Shown here piece after piece: positions 23,224 through 31,111 of a DNA stretch of 32,209 bases; positions within the stretch are counted from its first letter, which is position 1, and every line of letters starts with the position of its first letter. Under the pieces are notes generated by a model. That model saw nothing but the letters and a program-made list of their open reading frames with translations, had not been told where the DNA came from and did not search any database. The DNA is from JBHIFE01 sp046760985. GTDB taxonomy: Bacteria; Chloroflexota; Dehalococcoidia; Dehalococcoidales; RBG-16-60-22. The position numbers and the translations under genes were made by a program. The stretch spans positions 1 through 32,209 of the forward strand of contig JBHIFE010000002.1 in the NCBI GenBank assembly GCA_046760985.1. The letters are read 5' to 3'.

Positions 23224-24318
23224 ATGGGGCAGGTTAGCAGTAAAGTCGGTGGAATGAGGAACTTAGTATTTATCGGTGCGCTTCTGGTTCTGAGTCTAAT
23301 CCTTCTGATGGATATTTATCTGGTTGACCGGATTCTTGAGCCTTTGGGATACTTCTACGTATTTTTTGCCCTTCTCATCGTCTTCTACGGGCTATACCCG
23401 CTGTATGTTAATAGACGGTTGACCAGATATTACTGGGGGAGAACCAAAAGGCACCGGCTCTCCGTCTTTGGGCTAGCCTTTATAGTATTTTTAATCGTAG
23501 TCGCCCTTGTTGGTCCCTTTTTAACCCAAGACCCTACCAAGGTTAACTTTCAGGAGAAAAACCTGCCCCCAGTGGGCTTTGCCATTGAGCAATCAGTATA
23601 TGACCTGAAGACGGGAGAATTCGTGACCAGGGAGACCCCGGGCACTTGGCAGCATATCTTAGGCACTGATGACAAAGGTAGAGATATGCTGGCTATGCTC
23701 GTTTCCGGCGCCAGAGTATCATTGCAGGTTGGTTTTCTAGCCGTCCTCATAGCGATATTTATCGGCACAGTCATGGGGGTGCTATCTGCCTACTTAGGCG
23801 GCGTGGCGGACATGGCTCTAATGAGATTCACTGACGTAATGATGACCTTCCCTTTCTTCCTACTGCTGGTATTCATTATTTTCATCTTCGGACCGTCTTT
23901 AGTCTTCATCATCCTGGCGATAGGACTCACCGGCTGGACGGGAACAGCCAGGCTGGTCAGGAGTGAGGCTTTGTCTCTCAGAACTAGAGAATTTATCATG
24001 GCGTCTAAATCCTTAGGAGCAAGCGACAACCGAATCATATTCCGTCACCTTATACCAAATGTCCTAAGCTCTATTATTGTCATCGCTACCCTATCTGTGC
24101 CAGCGGTCATCTTGGCTGAAGCAGCCCTGAGTTTTATCGGGTTGGGTGACCCTACCGTTACCAGCTGGGGGGTGGTCTTGCATGCCGGTCAGCGCAGTTT
24201 GGATACCGCCTGGTGGGTAGCTGTAGAGCCGGGGATTATGCTTTTTTTGACCGTTTTAGCCTTTAATTTTCTGGGGGACGGTATTAGAGACGCCTTTGAT
24301 CCCAGGAGTCAGCTTTAG
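23224..24318 (+). CDS. dppC: Peptide-type ABC transporter permease (DppC/OppC family) with extra N-terminal helices
   Basis: 364 residues from the ATG at 23224, which has GAGAGG 7 nt upstream. A GTG at 23209 that overlaps the dppB stop is possible but has no ribosome-binding site. OppC_N and BPD_transp_1 features are clear: RTKRHRLSVFGLAFIVFLIVV, GTDDKGRDML, and the EAA loop ASKSLGASDNRIIFRHLIPN. Usual DppC proteins are near 280-300 residues and begin just before the RHRLS segment. Here about 70 more residues precede it and form two additional hydrophobic segments (about 15-30 and 40-60). It partners with DppB in the import channel. Confidence 0.9.
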   Translation: MGQVSSKVGGMRNLVFIGALLVLSLILLMDIYLVDRILEPLGYFYVFFALLIVFYGLYPLYVNRRLTRYYWGRTKRHRLSVFGLAFIVFLIVVALVGPFLTQDPTKVNFQEKNLPPVGFAIEQSVYDLKTGEFVTRETPGTWQHILGTDDKGRDMLAMLVSGARVSLQVGFLAVLIAIFIGTVMGVLSAYLGGVADMALMRFTDVMMTFPFFLLLVFIIFIFGPSLVFIILAIGLTGWTGTARLVRSEALSLRTREFIMASKSLGASDNRIIFRHLIPNVLSSIIVIATLSVPAVILAEAALSFIGLGDPTVTSWGVVLHAGQRSLDTAWWVAVEPGIMLFLTVLAFNFLGDGIRDAFDPRSQL

Positions 24319-24325
24319 GAGTCGT

Positions 24326-25294
24326 ATGAACAATACCTTATTACAGATTAAGCACCTGAAGACTTACTTTTTCACCCGCAGTGGGGTGGTAAAGGCGGTT
24401 GATGATATTAATTTTGCTCTTAGGAAGGGGGAGAGCCTATGTTTAGTAGGTGAGTCAGGATGCGGTAAGTCAACTGCCGCACTATCAATTTTACGCTTGA
24501 TTGATAGCCCCCCGGGTAGAATAATTGACGGGGAGATCCTATATCACAATGAAGACTTGCTACACTGCTCCGGTGGGAGGCTCAGACAAATCCGTGGCAA
24601 TAGGATAGCTATGATATTTCAAGACCCCCAGTCTTCGCTAAATCCCGTGTTCACCGTTGGCGACCAGATAGCCGAACAGATAAAGCTCCATCTCAGGTTA
24701 AAGCCCAAAGCGGCTATGGAGAGAACCTTACAGCTAATGAAACGAGTGGGCATTCCCCAGGCGAGGGAGAGAATGAAGGACTATCCACACCAGTTCTCTG
24801 GTGGTATGAAGCAAAGAGTAATGATAGCGGCTGCCCTTTCCTGTGAGCCTGAGATTCTTATCGCTGATGAGCCTACTACTGCCCTTGACACAACCATAAA
24901 GACTCAGATTTTGGATATCTTCCGAGATCTAAAGCAAAAAAGGAATATGTCTATCCTATTTATAACGCACGACCTAGGTACAGTAGCCGGGATTGCTGAC
25001 CGGATTGTAGTGATGTATGGCGGAAGGGTAGCCGAAGCTGGTACCGCGCTTGATATATTTGACCAACCCAAGCATCCTTACACTCTCGGGTTAATTAATT
25101 GCCTGCCTAATATCTCAACTAAAAGGGATAGACTAACACCTATCCCGGGAATGATACCCAGCTTAATTGACCCTCCTGAAGGCTGTATCTTCCATCCCCG
25201 CTGTGAGTGGCGGATGCCAATCTGCACCCGGGAGAGACCAAAGGAGATTGTAATCTCTGGAGAGCATATTGTAGCTTGCTACTTGTATTCATAG
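24326..25294 (+). CDS. dppD: Peptide-type ABC transporter ATP-binding protein (DppD/OppD family)
   Basis: 322 residues from the ATG at 24326, which follows AGGAG. A TTG 30 nt upstream lies inside dppC and is less likely. Walker A is GESGCGKST, the Q loop is FQDPQSSLNPV, the ABC signature is FSGGMKQRV, Walker B is ILIADEPTTALD, and the switch His is in FITHDLG. The C-terminal oligo_HPY region has four cysteines (CIFHPRCEWRMPIC, then AC), a spacing linked with an Fe-S cluster in a mycobacterial relative. It powers import with DppF. Confidence 0.92.
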   Translation: MNNTLLQIKHLKTYFFTRSGVVKAVDDINFALRKGESLCLVGESGCGKSTAALSILRLIDSPPGRIIDGEILYHNEDLLHCSGGRLRQIRGNRIAMIFQDPQSSLNPVFTVGDQIAEQIKLHLRLKPKAAMERTLQLMKRVGIPQARERMKDYPHQFSGGMKQRVMIAAALSCEPEILIADEPTTALDTTIKTQILDIFRDLKQKRNMSILFITHDLGTVAGIADRIVVMYGGRVAEAGTALDIFDQPKHPYTLGLINCLPNISTKRDRLTPIPGMIPSLIDPPEGCIFHPRCEWRMPICTRERPKEIVISGEHIVACYLYS

Positions 25295-25321
25295 TTGGCT
25301 AGGTTGGAAGGATATCGTGAA

Positions 25322-26290
25322 ATGAGCCGAAGATTGGTAGAAGCTGAAAACCTGAAAAAGTATTATCCGGTTACGGTGGGATTACTCTCTAGACATGTTG
25401 CCGATGTCAAGGCAGTGGACGGGGTTTCCTTTTATATCACGGAAGGAGAAACCCTGGGCTTGGTTGGTGAATCTGGATGCGGTAAGTCTAGCTTGGGTAG
25501 GACTCTGCTAAGGCTGGAGGAGCCGACCGCAGGTAGAATCCTCTATAAAGGAAGCGATATTACGGCATGGAGTAAAAAGCAATTAAAGGAACTGAGAAGA
25601 GAGGCTCAGATGATATTTCAGGACCCGCAATCTTCCCTTGACCCAAGAATGACTATCGGCGATTCTATAGGGGAGGCATTGCTCATTCATGGTGTTGGCA
25701 CCGAAAAAGAGAGACTGGAAAGAGTGGAGGAGTTGCTAAAACGGGTAGGTTTAGAACCGGCACATGCCACCAGGTACCCCCACGAGTTGAGCGGTGGACA
25801 GAAACAGCGAGTCGGGATTGCCCGGGCTCTAGCGGTAAATCCAAAACTCATTGTAGCTGATGAACCGGTTAGTGCCCTGGACGTATCAGTCCAAGCTCAA
25901 ATTCTAAACCTAGTCATGGATTTACAACACGAGCTTGGGCTAGCCTATTTGTTCATTGCCCATGACCTATCAGTCATCGGACATGTCTCAGATAGGATTG
26001 CGGTAATGTATCTCGGTCAGATAGTTGAATTGGCGGGAAGAACGGAATTATTCAGTCACCCCCTTCATCCGTACACCGAGGCGCTGCTCTCGGCAATCCC
26101 TATTCCGGACCCGCACCAGAAGCGGGAAAGGATTTCGTTGCAAGGTGAGGTTCCCTCGCCAATTGAGCCACCCCTGGGCTGTCGCTTCCATACCAGATGT
26201 CCCAAAGTTATGAAAATCTGCCGTCAGCAAGAGCCGACACTAAGAACCCGAGATGGAGACCATTTAGTCTCCTGTCACCTGTATGGTTAG
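25322..26290 (+). CDS. dppF: Peptide-type ABC transporter ATP-binding protein (DppF/OppF family)
   Basis: 322 residues from the ATG at 25322, preceded by GGAAGGA; a TTG at 25295 directly after the dppD stop is the alternative start. Walker A is GESGCGKSS, the Q loop is FQDPQSSLDPR, the signature is LSGGQKQRVG, Walker B is LIVADEPVSALD, and the switch His is in FIAHDLS. The C-terminal oligo_HPY extension again has clustered cysteines (GCRFHTRCPKVMKIC). It is last gene of the importer operon. No terminator is evident before the trp promoter 20 bp downstream, so read-through into the T-box leader is possible. Confidence 0.92.
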   Translation: MSRRLVEAENLKKYYPVTVGLLSRHVADVKAVDGVSFYITEGETLGLVGESGCGKSSLGRTLLRLEEPTAGRILYKGSDITAWSKKQLKELRREAQMIFQDPQSSLDPRMTIGDSIGEALLIHGVGTEKERLERVEELLKRVGLEPAHATRYPHELSGGQKQRVGIARALAVNPKLIVADEPVSALDVSVQAQILNLVMDLQHELGLAYLFIAHDLSVIGHVSDRIAVMYLGQIVELAGRTELFSHPLHPYTEALLSAIPIPDPHQKRERISLQGEVPSPIEPPLGCRFHTRCPKVMKICRQQEPTLRTRDGDHLVSCHLYG

Positions 26291-26308
26291 CTTACCTGCG
26301 GCAGCTAC

Positions 26309-26337
26309 TTGACAAAATTTCAGCATGTTGCTAAACT
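26309..26337 (+). promoter_or_regulatory. Promoter of the trp operon
   Basis: TTGACA (26309-26314, 6/6), a 17-nt spacer and TAAACT (26332-26337, 4/6). The expected start is near 26344, just before T-box stem I. Confidence 0.6.
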
Positions 26338-26343
26338 GCCAGA

Positions 26344-26650
26344 AATAGCGTAAAGGCTGTGAACAAGACTAGTAGGCTTCAAAGCGGGGCGCAGAGAGTC
26401 GGGTAAGGTGTGAGCCGATGCCAGCGCCGAAGCTGAATGGACTTGGGAGCTGCAAACCGAAAGTGATAAAGACAAGTAGGCTTTGACGCAAGGGAAGCGT
26501 TATCAAGTCCCAGGGTATCGAGCTAAATATATTATAGCTTCTGTGCCCGATAGAGATAGTCATCTGGCTTCATTTTAGGGAGATGACTAAGAAGGGTGGC
26601 ACCGCGGAAGCAAGCCTCCCGCCCCTTCAAGGGTGGGAGGCTTTTTATAT
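26344..26650 (+). promoter_or_regulatory. T-box leader (tRNA-Trp-sensing riboswitch)
   Basis: The leader shows the ordered parts of a T-box. Stem I carries AGTA (26371-26374), AGAGAG (26393-26398) and a specifier loop GAA-TGG-A with TGG, the Trp codon, at 26438-26440. Stem III is AGTCATCT (26558-26565) with AGATGACT (26581-26588). The T-box is GGGTGGCACCGCGG (26594-26607). AAGGG (26592-26596) pairs with CCCTT (26623-26627), and GCGG (26604-26607) with CCGC (26619-26622), leaving the 7-nt bulge TGGCACC, the canonical antiterminator. TGGC in the bulge pairs with a GCCA tRNA end, as expected for tRNA-Trp with discriminator G. Uncharged tRNA-Trp should therefore switch on trpEGDCFB. Confidence 0.95.
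26612..26646 (+). terminator. T-box regulatory terminator
   Basis: AAGCCTCCC (26612-26620) pairs with GGGAGGCTT (26635-26643), and the stem continues through a G-U pair and CCC/GGG to a 6-nt loop. A T run follows (to 26646). It shares bases 26619-26627 with the antiterminator, so the two are mutually exclusive. Confidence 0.95.
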
Positions 26651-26668
26651 TTGTTATGAGGAGCTGAT

Positions 26669-28111
26669 ATGTATTATCCAACACTAGATGAGGTTCGGCA
26701 GCTGAAAAAATACGGCAACCTGGTGCCAGTTTACTACGAGATGATGGCTGACCTGGAAACACCGGTGTCAGCTTATCTCAAGATAGCTCGTGGTAATTAC
26801 TCCTTCCTTCTGGAGAGTGTTGAGGGCGGCGAGCGACTAGCCCGTTATAGTTTTATCGGTACCGAGCCTTCCTTTATCTTAAAGACAGGTGGTGAGAATC
26901 CGGTTGACCCCTTACTTCTGATAGAGAAGGAGTTTAAGCGATTTCAATTGGTACCAATTGCTGGTTTGCCCCGGTTCCATGGGGGAATGGTTGGTTATTT
27001 AGCCTATGAAGTAGCTCGCTACTTTGAGAGGTTACCCTCCCCTGAGCACGACCCGCTGGGTCTGCCTGAGTCCATGCTGATGTTGGCTGATACCCTTCTC
27101 GTTTTTGACCACCTCACCCACAAAATTAAGGTCGTCTCTCATGCTCACCTTGATGGCGATATTGAAAGGGCATATCTTGAAGCAATTGGCAAGATTGACA
27201 GCTTGGTGGAGCGTTTGGGGCAGCCAGTTGCCACCGAGGTTCCACCAGCGGCTTCTGCCGAGTTTTCAGTATCGTCAAACCTTTCTGAGGCAGAATTTGA
27301 AGCTATGGTCTCCAGGACTAAGGATTACATCTATGCTGGCGACATAATCCAAGCGGTCTTATCACAGCGGCTGGCTCAGCGCACTGATGCTAGTCCCTTT
27401 GCCATATATCGGGCGCTACGCTCTATTAATCCCTCTCCCTATATGTACTATCTTCACCTCGGCGATTTCTACATTGTTGGTGCCTCCCCCGAGCTTCTGG
27501 TGCGGGTGGAGGATGGAATAGTATCTAACCATCCCATCGCTGGCACCCGTCCCCGCAGCAAGGATACTGCCCGAGACATGGCTCTGGAAAAAGAGCTCAG
27601 GAAGGATGAGAAGGAGTGTGCTGAGCATCTTATGCTGGTAGACCTCAGCCGCAACGACGTCGGCAGAATCAGCGAGCCCGGCACTGTTGAAGTTACCCAG
27701 TTTATGGATATTGAGCGCTACTCCCATGTAATGCACCTGGTATCTCATGTTCAGGGTAAGCTCAGAGCCGGGTTTTCTCAGTTTGATGCCCTGCGGGCTT
27801 GCTTCCCCGCTGGTACTGTTTCCGGTGCTCCCAAGATTCGGGCGATGGAGATTATTGCCGAGCTGGAACCGGATAAAAGGGGACCCTATGCTGGGGCGGT
27901 AGGCTATTTTGACTTCTCCGGAAATCTGGATACTGCCATCGCTATCCGCACCGTTGTCATTAAGAACGGCATTGCCAGTGTTCAAGCTGGGGCTGGTATT
28001 GTCGCCGATAGTATTCCACAGAATGAGTATCAAGAAAGCTTGAATAAAGCCCAGGCATTACTGACAGCTATTAAACAGGCGGAGGCAAATCATGCTCCTG
28101 TTAATAGATAA
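26669..28111 (+). CDS. trpE: Anthranilate synthase component I
   Basis: 480 residues, the normal size. It converts chorismate and ammonia (or glutamine via TrpG) to anthranilate, the first committed step of tryptophan synthesis. The N-terminal feedback-site motif LLES (in FLLESVEGGERLARYSF) is present, so tryptophan inhibition is expected in addition to T-box control. The chorismate-binding domain (about 220-475) has DIIQAVLSQR, HPIAGTRPRSKD, DEKECAEHLMLVDLSRND and the closing GAGIVADSIPQNEY. ATG at 26669 has GAGGAG upstream and lies 22 bp past the T-box terminator. The last 20 bp overlap trpG, implying coupled synthesis of the two subunits. Confidence 0.96.
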   Translation: MYYPTLDEVRQLKKYGNLVPVYYEMMADLETPVSAYLKIARGNYSFLLESVEGGERLARYSFIGTEPSFILKTGGENPVDPLLLIEKEFKRFQLVPIAGLPRFHGGMVGYLAYEVARYFERLPSPEHDPLGLPESMLMLADTLLVFDHLTHKIKVVSHAHLDGDIERAYLEAIGKIDSLVERLGQPVATEVPPAASAEFSVSSNLSEAEFEAMVSRTKDYIYAGDIIQAVLSQRLAQRTDASPFAIYRALRSINPSPYMYYLHLGDFYIVGASPELLVRVEDGIVSNHPIAGTRPRSKDTARDMALEKELRKDEKECAEHLMLVDLSRNDVGRISEPGTVEVTQFMDIERYSHVMHLVSHVQGKLRAGFSQFDALRACFPAGTVSGAPKIRAMEIIAELEPDKRGPYAGAVGYFDFSGNLDTAIAIRTVVIKNGIASVQAGAGIVADSIPQNEYQESLNKAQALLTAIKQAEANHAPVNR

Positions 28112-28664
28112 TTATGATAGCTTTACCTACAACCTCTTCCAGTACCTGAGCGAACTGGGGGAGGAGGTAATAGTGGTTAGGAATGATAAGATGAGCCTTG
28201 GCGAGATGGAAAAGCTCTCGCCCCAGCACATTGTCGTCTCTCCTGGTCCGGGGACTCCGCAGCAAGCTGGCATCTCCAACGAGGTTATCCGCCACTTTGG
28301 TTCCCACCTCCCCATTCTGGGAGTCTGTCTTGGACACCAGTGCATCGGCTACAGTTACGGAGCCAGAGTTGACCGTGCTGGCGAAATCAAGCACGGCAAA
28401 TCATCGCTTATCTACCATGATGGGAAAGGACTATTTAGCCGACTGCCCAACCCCTTCCCGGCTGTCCGCTATCATTCCTTAGCTGTAATGGGTGACGGCT
28501 TACCTGATTGCCTTGAGGTTAGTGCTTGGACAGAAAATGGTCTGATTATGGGACTGCGCCACCGCCAGTTCCCCGTAGATGGAGTCCAGTTTCACCCCGA
28601 ATCAATTATGACCGAGGTGGGGAAGAAGCTACTTAAAAACTTTATAAGCAAGGGGGGACAGTGA
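28092..28664 (+). CDS. trpG: Anthranilate synthase component II (glutamine amidotransferase)
   Basis: 190 residues, the single-domain form. The class I glutamine amidotransferase triad is seen as C79 (GVCLGHQ), H168 and E170 (FHPES). The oxyanion-type loop is PGPGTPQ. It hydrolyses glutamine and hands ammonia to TrpE; in some bacteria the same subunit also serves PabB in folate synthesis. The ATG lies 20 bp inside the end of trpE. The TGA stop overlaps the start of trpD. A fused trpGD, as in enterics, is not the case here. Confidence 0.95.
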   Translation: MLLLIDNYDSFTYNLFQYLSELGEEVIVVRNDKMSLGEMEKLSPQHIVVSPGPGTPQQAGISNEVIRHFGSHLPILGVCLGHQCIGYSYGARVDRAGEIKHGKSSLIYHDGKGLFSRLPNPFPAVRYHSLAVMGDGLPDCLEVSAWTENGLIMGLRHRQFPVDGVQFHPESIMTEVGKKLLKNFISKGGQ

Positions 28665-29680
28665 TGATTCGTGAAGCTATTGAAGCCTTGGTTTCTGGTC
28701 GTTCACTTAATTTTGAGCAAGCGGCGGGGGTAATGGAGGAGATAATGAGTGGTGAGGCAACCCCGGCTCAGATTGCTGCTTTCGTTACCGCACTGCGAAT
28801 TAAAGGGGAGACGGTGGATGAAATTGCTGGGCTAGCCAGTATTATGCGGGCTAAGGCGATACCAGTGAAGGTAACTCCGCCGGTAGTAGATACTTGCGGT
28901 ACCGGAGGCGACAACTGCTCCAGCATAAATATTTCCACCGCTGCTGCTTTTGTTGTCGCTGGTGCTGGTCTCAAAGTAGCTAAACACGGCAACCGGGCTA
29001 TGACCAGCCACTGTGGCAGCGCCGATGTCCTTGAAGCTTTAGGAGTAAAGATTGACCTTGGTGCTGAGGCAGTAGCTGAATGCTTGGAGACAGTAGGCAT
29101 CGGCTTTATGTTTGCTCCCATCTTCCATCCGGCAATGAAGTATGCTGCTGCTCCCCGCCGTGAGATTGGCATCCGCACCGTCTTTAATATCCTTGGTCCC
29201 CTGACCAATCCCGCCCGGGCTGAGTCTCAGGTAATTGGTGTTGCCGGCGAAGAGTTAGGAAGTAAGATTGCCTCCGCTCTCCACCGATTGGGCACCAAGC
29301 ATTCTCTGGTGGTGCACGGTCTGGATGGTATGGACGAAATCTCAATCAGTGGCAAGTCGCTGGTGTGGGAAATTAATGAGCAGAAGGTGCTGCCACCTTA
29401 TGAGGTCTCCCCCCGGTATTTTGGTTTTAACAGTGCCCGCCTTACTGAAATTAAGGGAGGGACACCTAAAGAGAATGCCAAAATGCTGCGTCGTATCCTC
29501 AATGGTGATGAAGGTCCTTGGCGGGGTGTAGTGGTCATGAATGCTGCCGCCGCCTTGGTCGCTGGCAACCGAGCCTCAGACCTAAAAGAAGGGGCACGCC
29601 TCGCTGAGGAAGCGATTGATAGCCGCCGTGCCCTGGAAAAACTTGAGGCTCTGATAAGAGTCAGTCAGAGTCTGGGATAG
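28664..29680 (+). CDS. trpD: Anthranilate phosphoribosyltransferase
   Basis: 338 residues from the ATG at 28664 (TGATG overlap with trpG), which has AGGGGGG at proper spacing. A GTG one codon upstream is the alternative. The PRPP-binding glycine loop is DTCGTGGDNCSSINIST, followed by KHGNRAMTSHCGSADVLEALG and NILGPLTNPA. It joins anthranilate to PRPP with loss of pyrophosphate, the second step of the pathway. No TrpG domain is attached. It is a homodimeric cytoplasmic enzyme in the family. Confidence 0.95.
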   Translation: MIREAIEALVSGRSLNFEQAAGVMEEIMSGEATPAQIAAFVTALRIKGETVDEIAGLASIMRAKAIPVKVTPPVVDTCGTGGDNCSSINISTAAAFVVAGAGLKVAKHGNRAMTSHCGSADVLEALGVKIDLGAEAVAECLETVGIGFMFAPIFHPAMKYAAAPRREIGIRTVFNILGPLTNPARAESQVIGVAGEELGSKIASALHRLGTKHSLVVHGLDGMDEISISGKSLVWEINEQKVLPPYEVSPRYFGFNSARLTEIKGGTPKENAKMLRRILNGDEGPWRGVVVMNAAAALVAGNRASDLKEGARLAEEAIDSRRALEKLEALIRVSQSLG

Positions 29681-29687
29681 TCTTAAA

Positions 29688-30455
29688 ATGCTGAACAAAA
29701 TCATTGCTGGAAAAAGAGAAGAGGTTGAGCAGAAGAAAGGGAGCCTGCCTCTCTCCACTTTAAAAGAACGCGTTGCCCAGCGCCGGGCTCCGCTTGATTT
29801 TGCCCGTGCCCTTAGCGGGGATACCACCCGATTGATTGCCGAGATAAAACGAGCCTCCCCATCGCGAGGGGTTCTCTGCCCCAATTTCAACCCGGTTGAA
29901 CTGGCAAAAACTTATGCTCTGGGTGGTGCCACCGCTATTTCAGTGTTAACCGAAGCCAACTACTTTCAAGGCAGCATTGACCATCTGGCAGCAATTAGAG
30001 AAGAGGTCAGACTCCCCCTGTTGAGGAAGGATTTTATCTTTGACCAGTATCAGGTATATGAGTCCAGTGCCTATGGTGCTGATGCGCTATTGCTAATCGT
30101 GGCTATCTTGAGTCAGGGGCAGCTTGAAGAACTCCTGTTACTGAGCCGCAGTCTTGGGCTAAGCTGTCTGGTTGAGGTTCACAACCAAGCTGAAGTAGAA
30201 AATGCTCTCGCTAGTGGAGCCGAAATCATTGGCATCAATAACCGTGACCTTAATACCTTTGAAGTTGATATCAACACCACTCGCCGCTTGCGTCCCCTCA
30301 TTCCCCAGGAGCGAATTGTGGTTAGTGAAAGTGGCATTAGCTGCCGGGGGGATATAGAAAAATTGAAGGAGTGGGGAGTCAATGCGGTGCTGGTGGGTGA
30401 GGCTCTGGTCATGGCTGATGACATCCTGACCAAGATGGGGGAGCTGTTATTATGA
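29688..30455 (+). CDS. trpC: Indole-3-glycerol phosphate synthase
   Basis: 255 residues, a single-domain TIM barrel. Signature segments are LIAEIKRASPSRG (residue 45 region), LLRKDFIFDQYQVYES, IIGINNRDLNTFEVD and VVSESGI. It closes the ring of CdRP with loss of CO2 and water, giving indole-3-glycerol phosphate. The ATG is 7 nt after the trpD stop, without a clear Shine-Dalgarno sequence, so translation may depend on read-through from trpD. The stop overlaps the trpF start by 4 nt (ATGA). It is not fused to TrpF. Confidence 0.95.
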   Translation: MLNKIIAGKREEVEQKKGSLPLSTLKERVAQRRAPLDFARALSGDTTRLIAEIKRASPSRGVLCPNFNPVELAKTYALGGATAISVLTEANYFQGSIDHLAAIREEVRLPLLRKDFIFDQYQVYESSAYGADALLLIVAILSQGQLEELLLLSRSLGLSCLVEVHNQAEVENALASGAEIIGINNRDLNTFEVDINTTRRLRPLIPQERIVVSESGISCRGDIEKLKEWGVNAVLVGEALVMADDILTKMGELLL

Positions 30456-31111
30456 CCCGGGTCAAGATTTGTGGTATCAGGAAACAGGCTCATGCCTTAG
30501 CTGCGGCTAAAGCCGGGGCTGATTTTATTGGACTGGTCTTTGCTCCCAGCCGGCGCCAGGTAACTCCTGTTCAGGCGGAGAAGATAGCCACAGCAGTGAA
30601 GCAAAGTGGTCATGCCACGGAGGTAGTCGGCGTCTTTGTCAATACGCCCGCTCCCATGGTAAACGAGATTGCTGATTTCTGCCATCTGGACTGGGTTCAG
30701 CTAAATGGCGATGAGCCCTGGGAGTATTGCCGTGAGATTACCAAGCCCCTGATTAAGGCAATTCGCGTAGGTAAATGGCAGACTTCTCAGAGAATCTCTA
30801 CCACTCTGGCTAAAGGAGCAAGAATCCTTAACCAGCAAAAACATATCTACCTCCTTGACTCCCAGGTTAAAGGCAAGTACGGTGGCACCGGTACAACCTT
30901 TGACTGGAGCCTAGCCCGGCAGGCAGCAGAACAATTCCCAGTGATTATCGCTGGTGGTCTTACCCCGGAGAACGTAGCTCGGGCAATCAAAAGGGCAGCA
31001 CCCTGGGGGGTGGACGTCTCATCAGGTGTTGAAGTAGGCGGAGTCAAACATATAGCCAGAATCAGAGCGCTCATTGAAGCAGTTAGGAGATGTGATGATG
31101 ACCAAAGATAG
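30452..31111 (+). CDS. trpF: Phosphoribosylanthranilate isomerase
   Basis: 219 residues, single-domain TIM barrel. It carries out the Amadori rearrangement of PRA to CdRP. Signature segments are VKICGIRK with the catalytic Cys (C7), GLVFAPSRRQV, LDSQVKGKYGGTGTTFDWSL (catalytic Asp in LDSQ), IIAGGLTPENV and GVDVSSGVE. It overlaps trpC by ATGA. The last codons overlap the start of trpB, so the two are coupled. Biochemically this step comes before TrpC, although the gene comes after it. Confidence 0.95.
   Translation: MTRVKICGIRKQAHALAAAKAGADFIGLVFAPSRRQVTPVQAEKIATAVKQSGHATEVVGVFVNTPAPMVNEIADFCHLDWVQLNGDEPWEYCREITKPLIKAIRVGKWQTSQRISTTLAKGARILNQQKHIYLLDSQVKGKYGGTGTTFDWSLARQAAEQFPVIIAGGLTPENVARAIKRAAPWGVDVSSGVEVGGVKHIARIRALIEAVRRCDDDQR

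Noticed and set aside
27416..28033. 205-codon frame on the minus strand
   Set aside because: Antisense of the conserved chorismate-binding half of trpE; no family features or ribosome-binding site.
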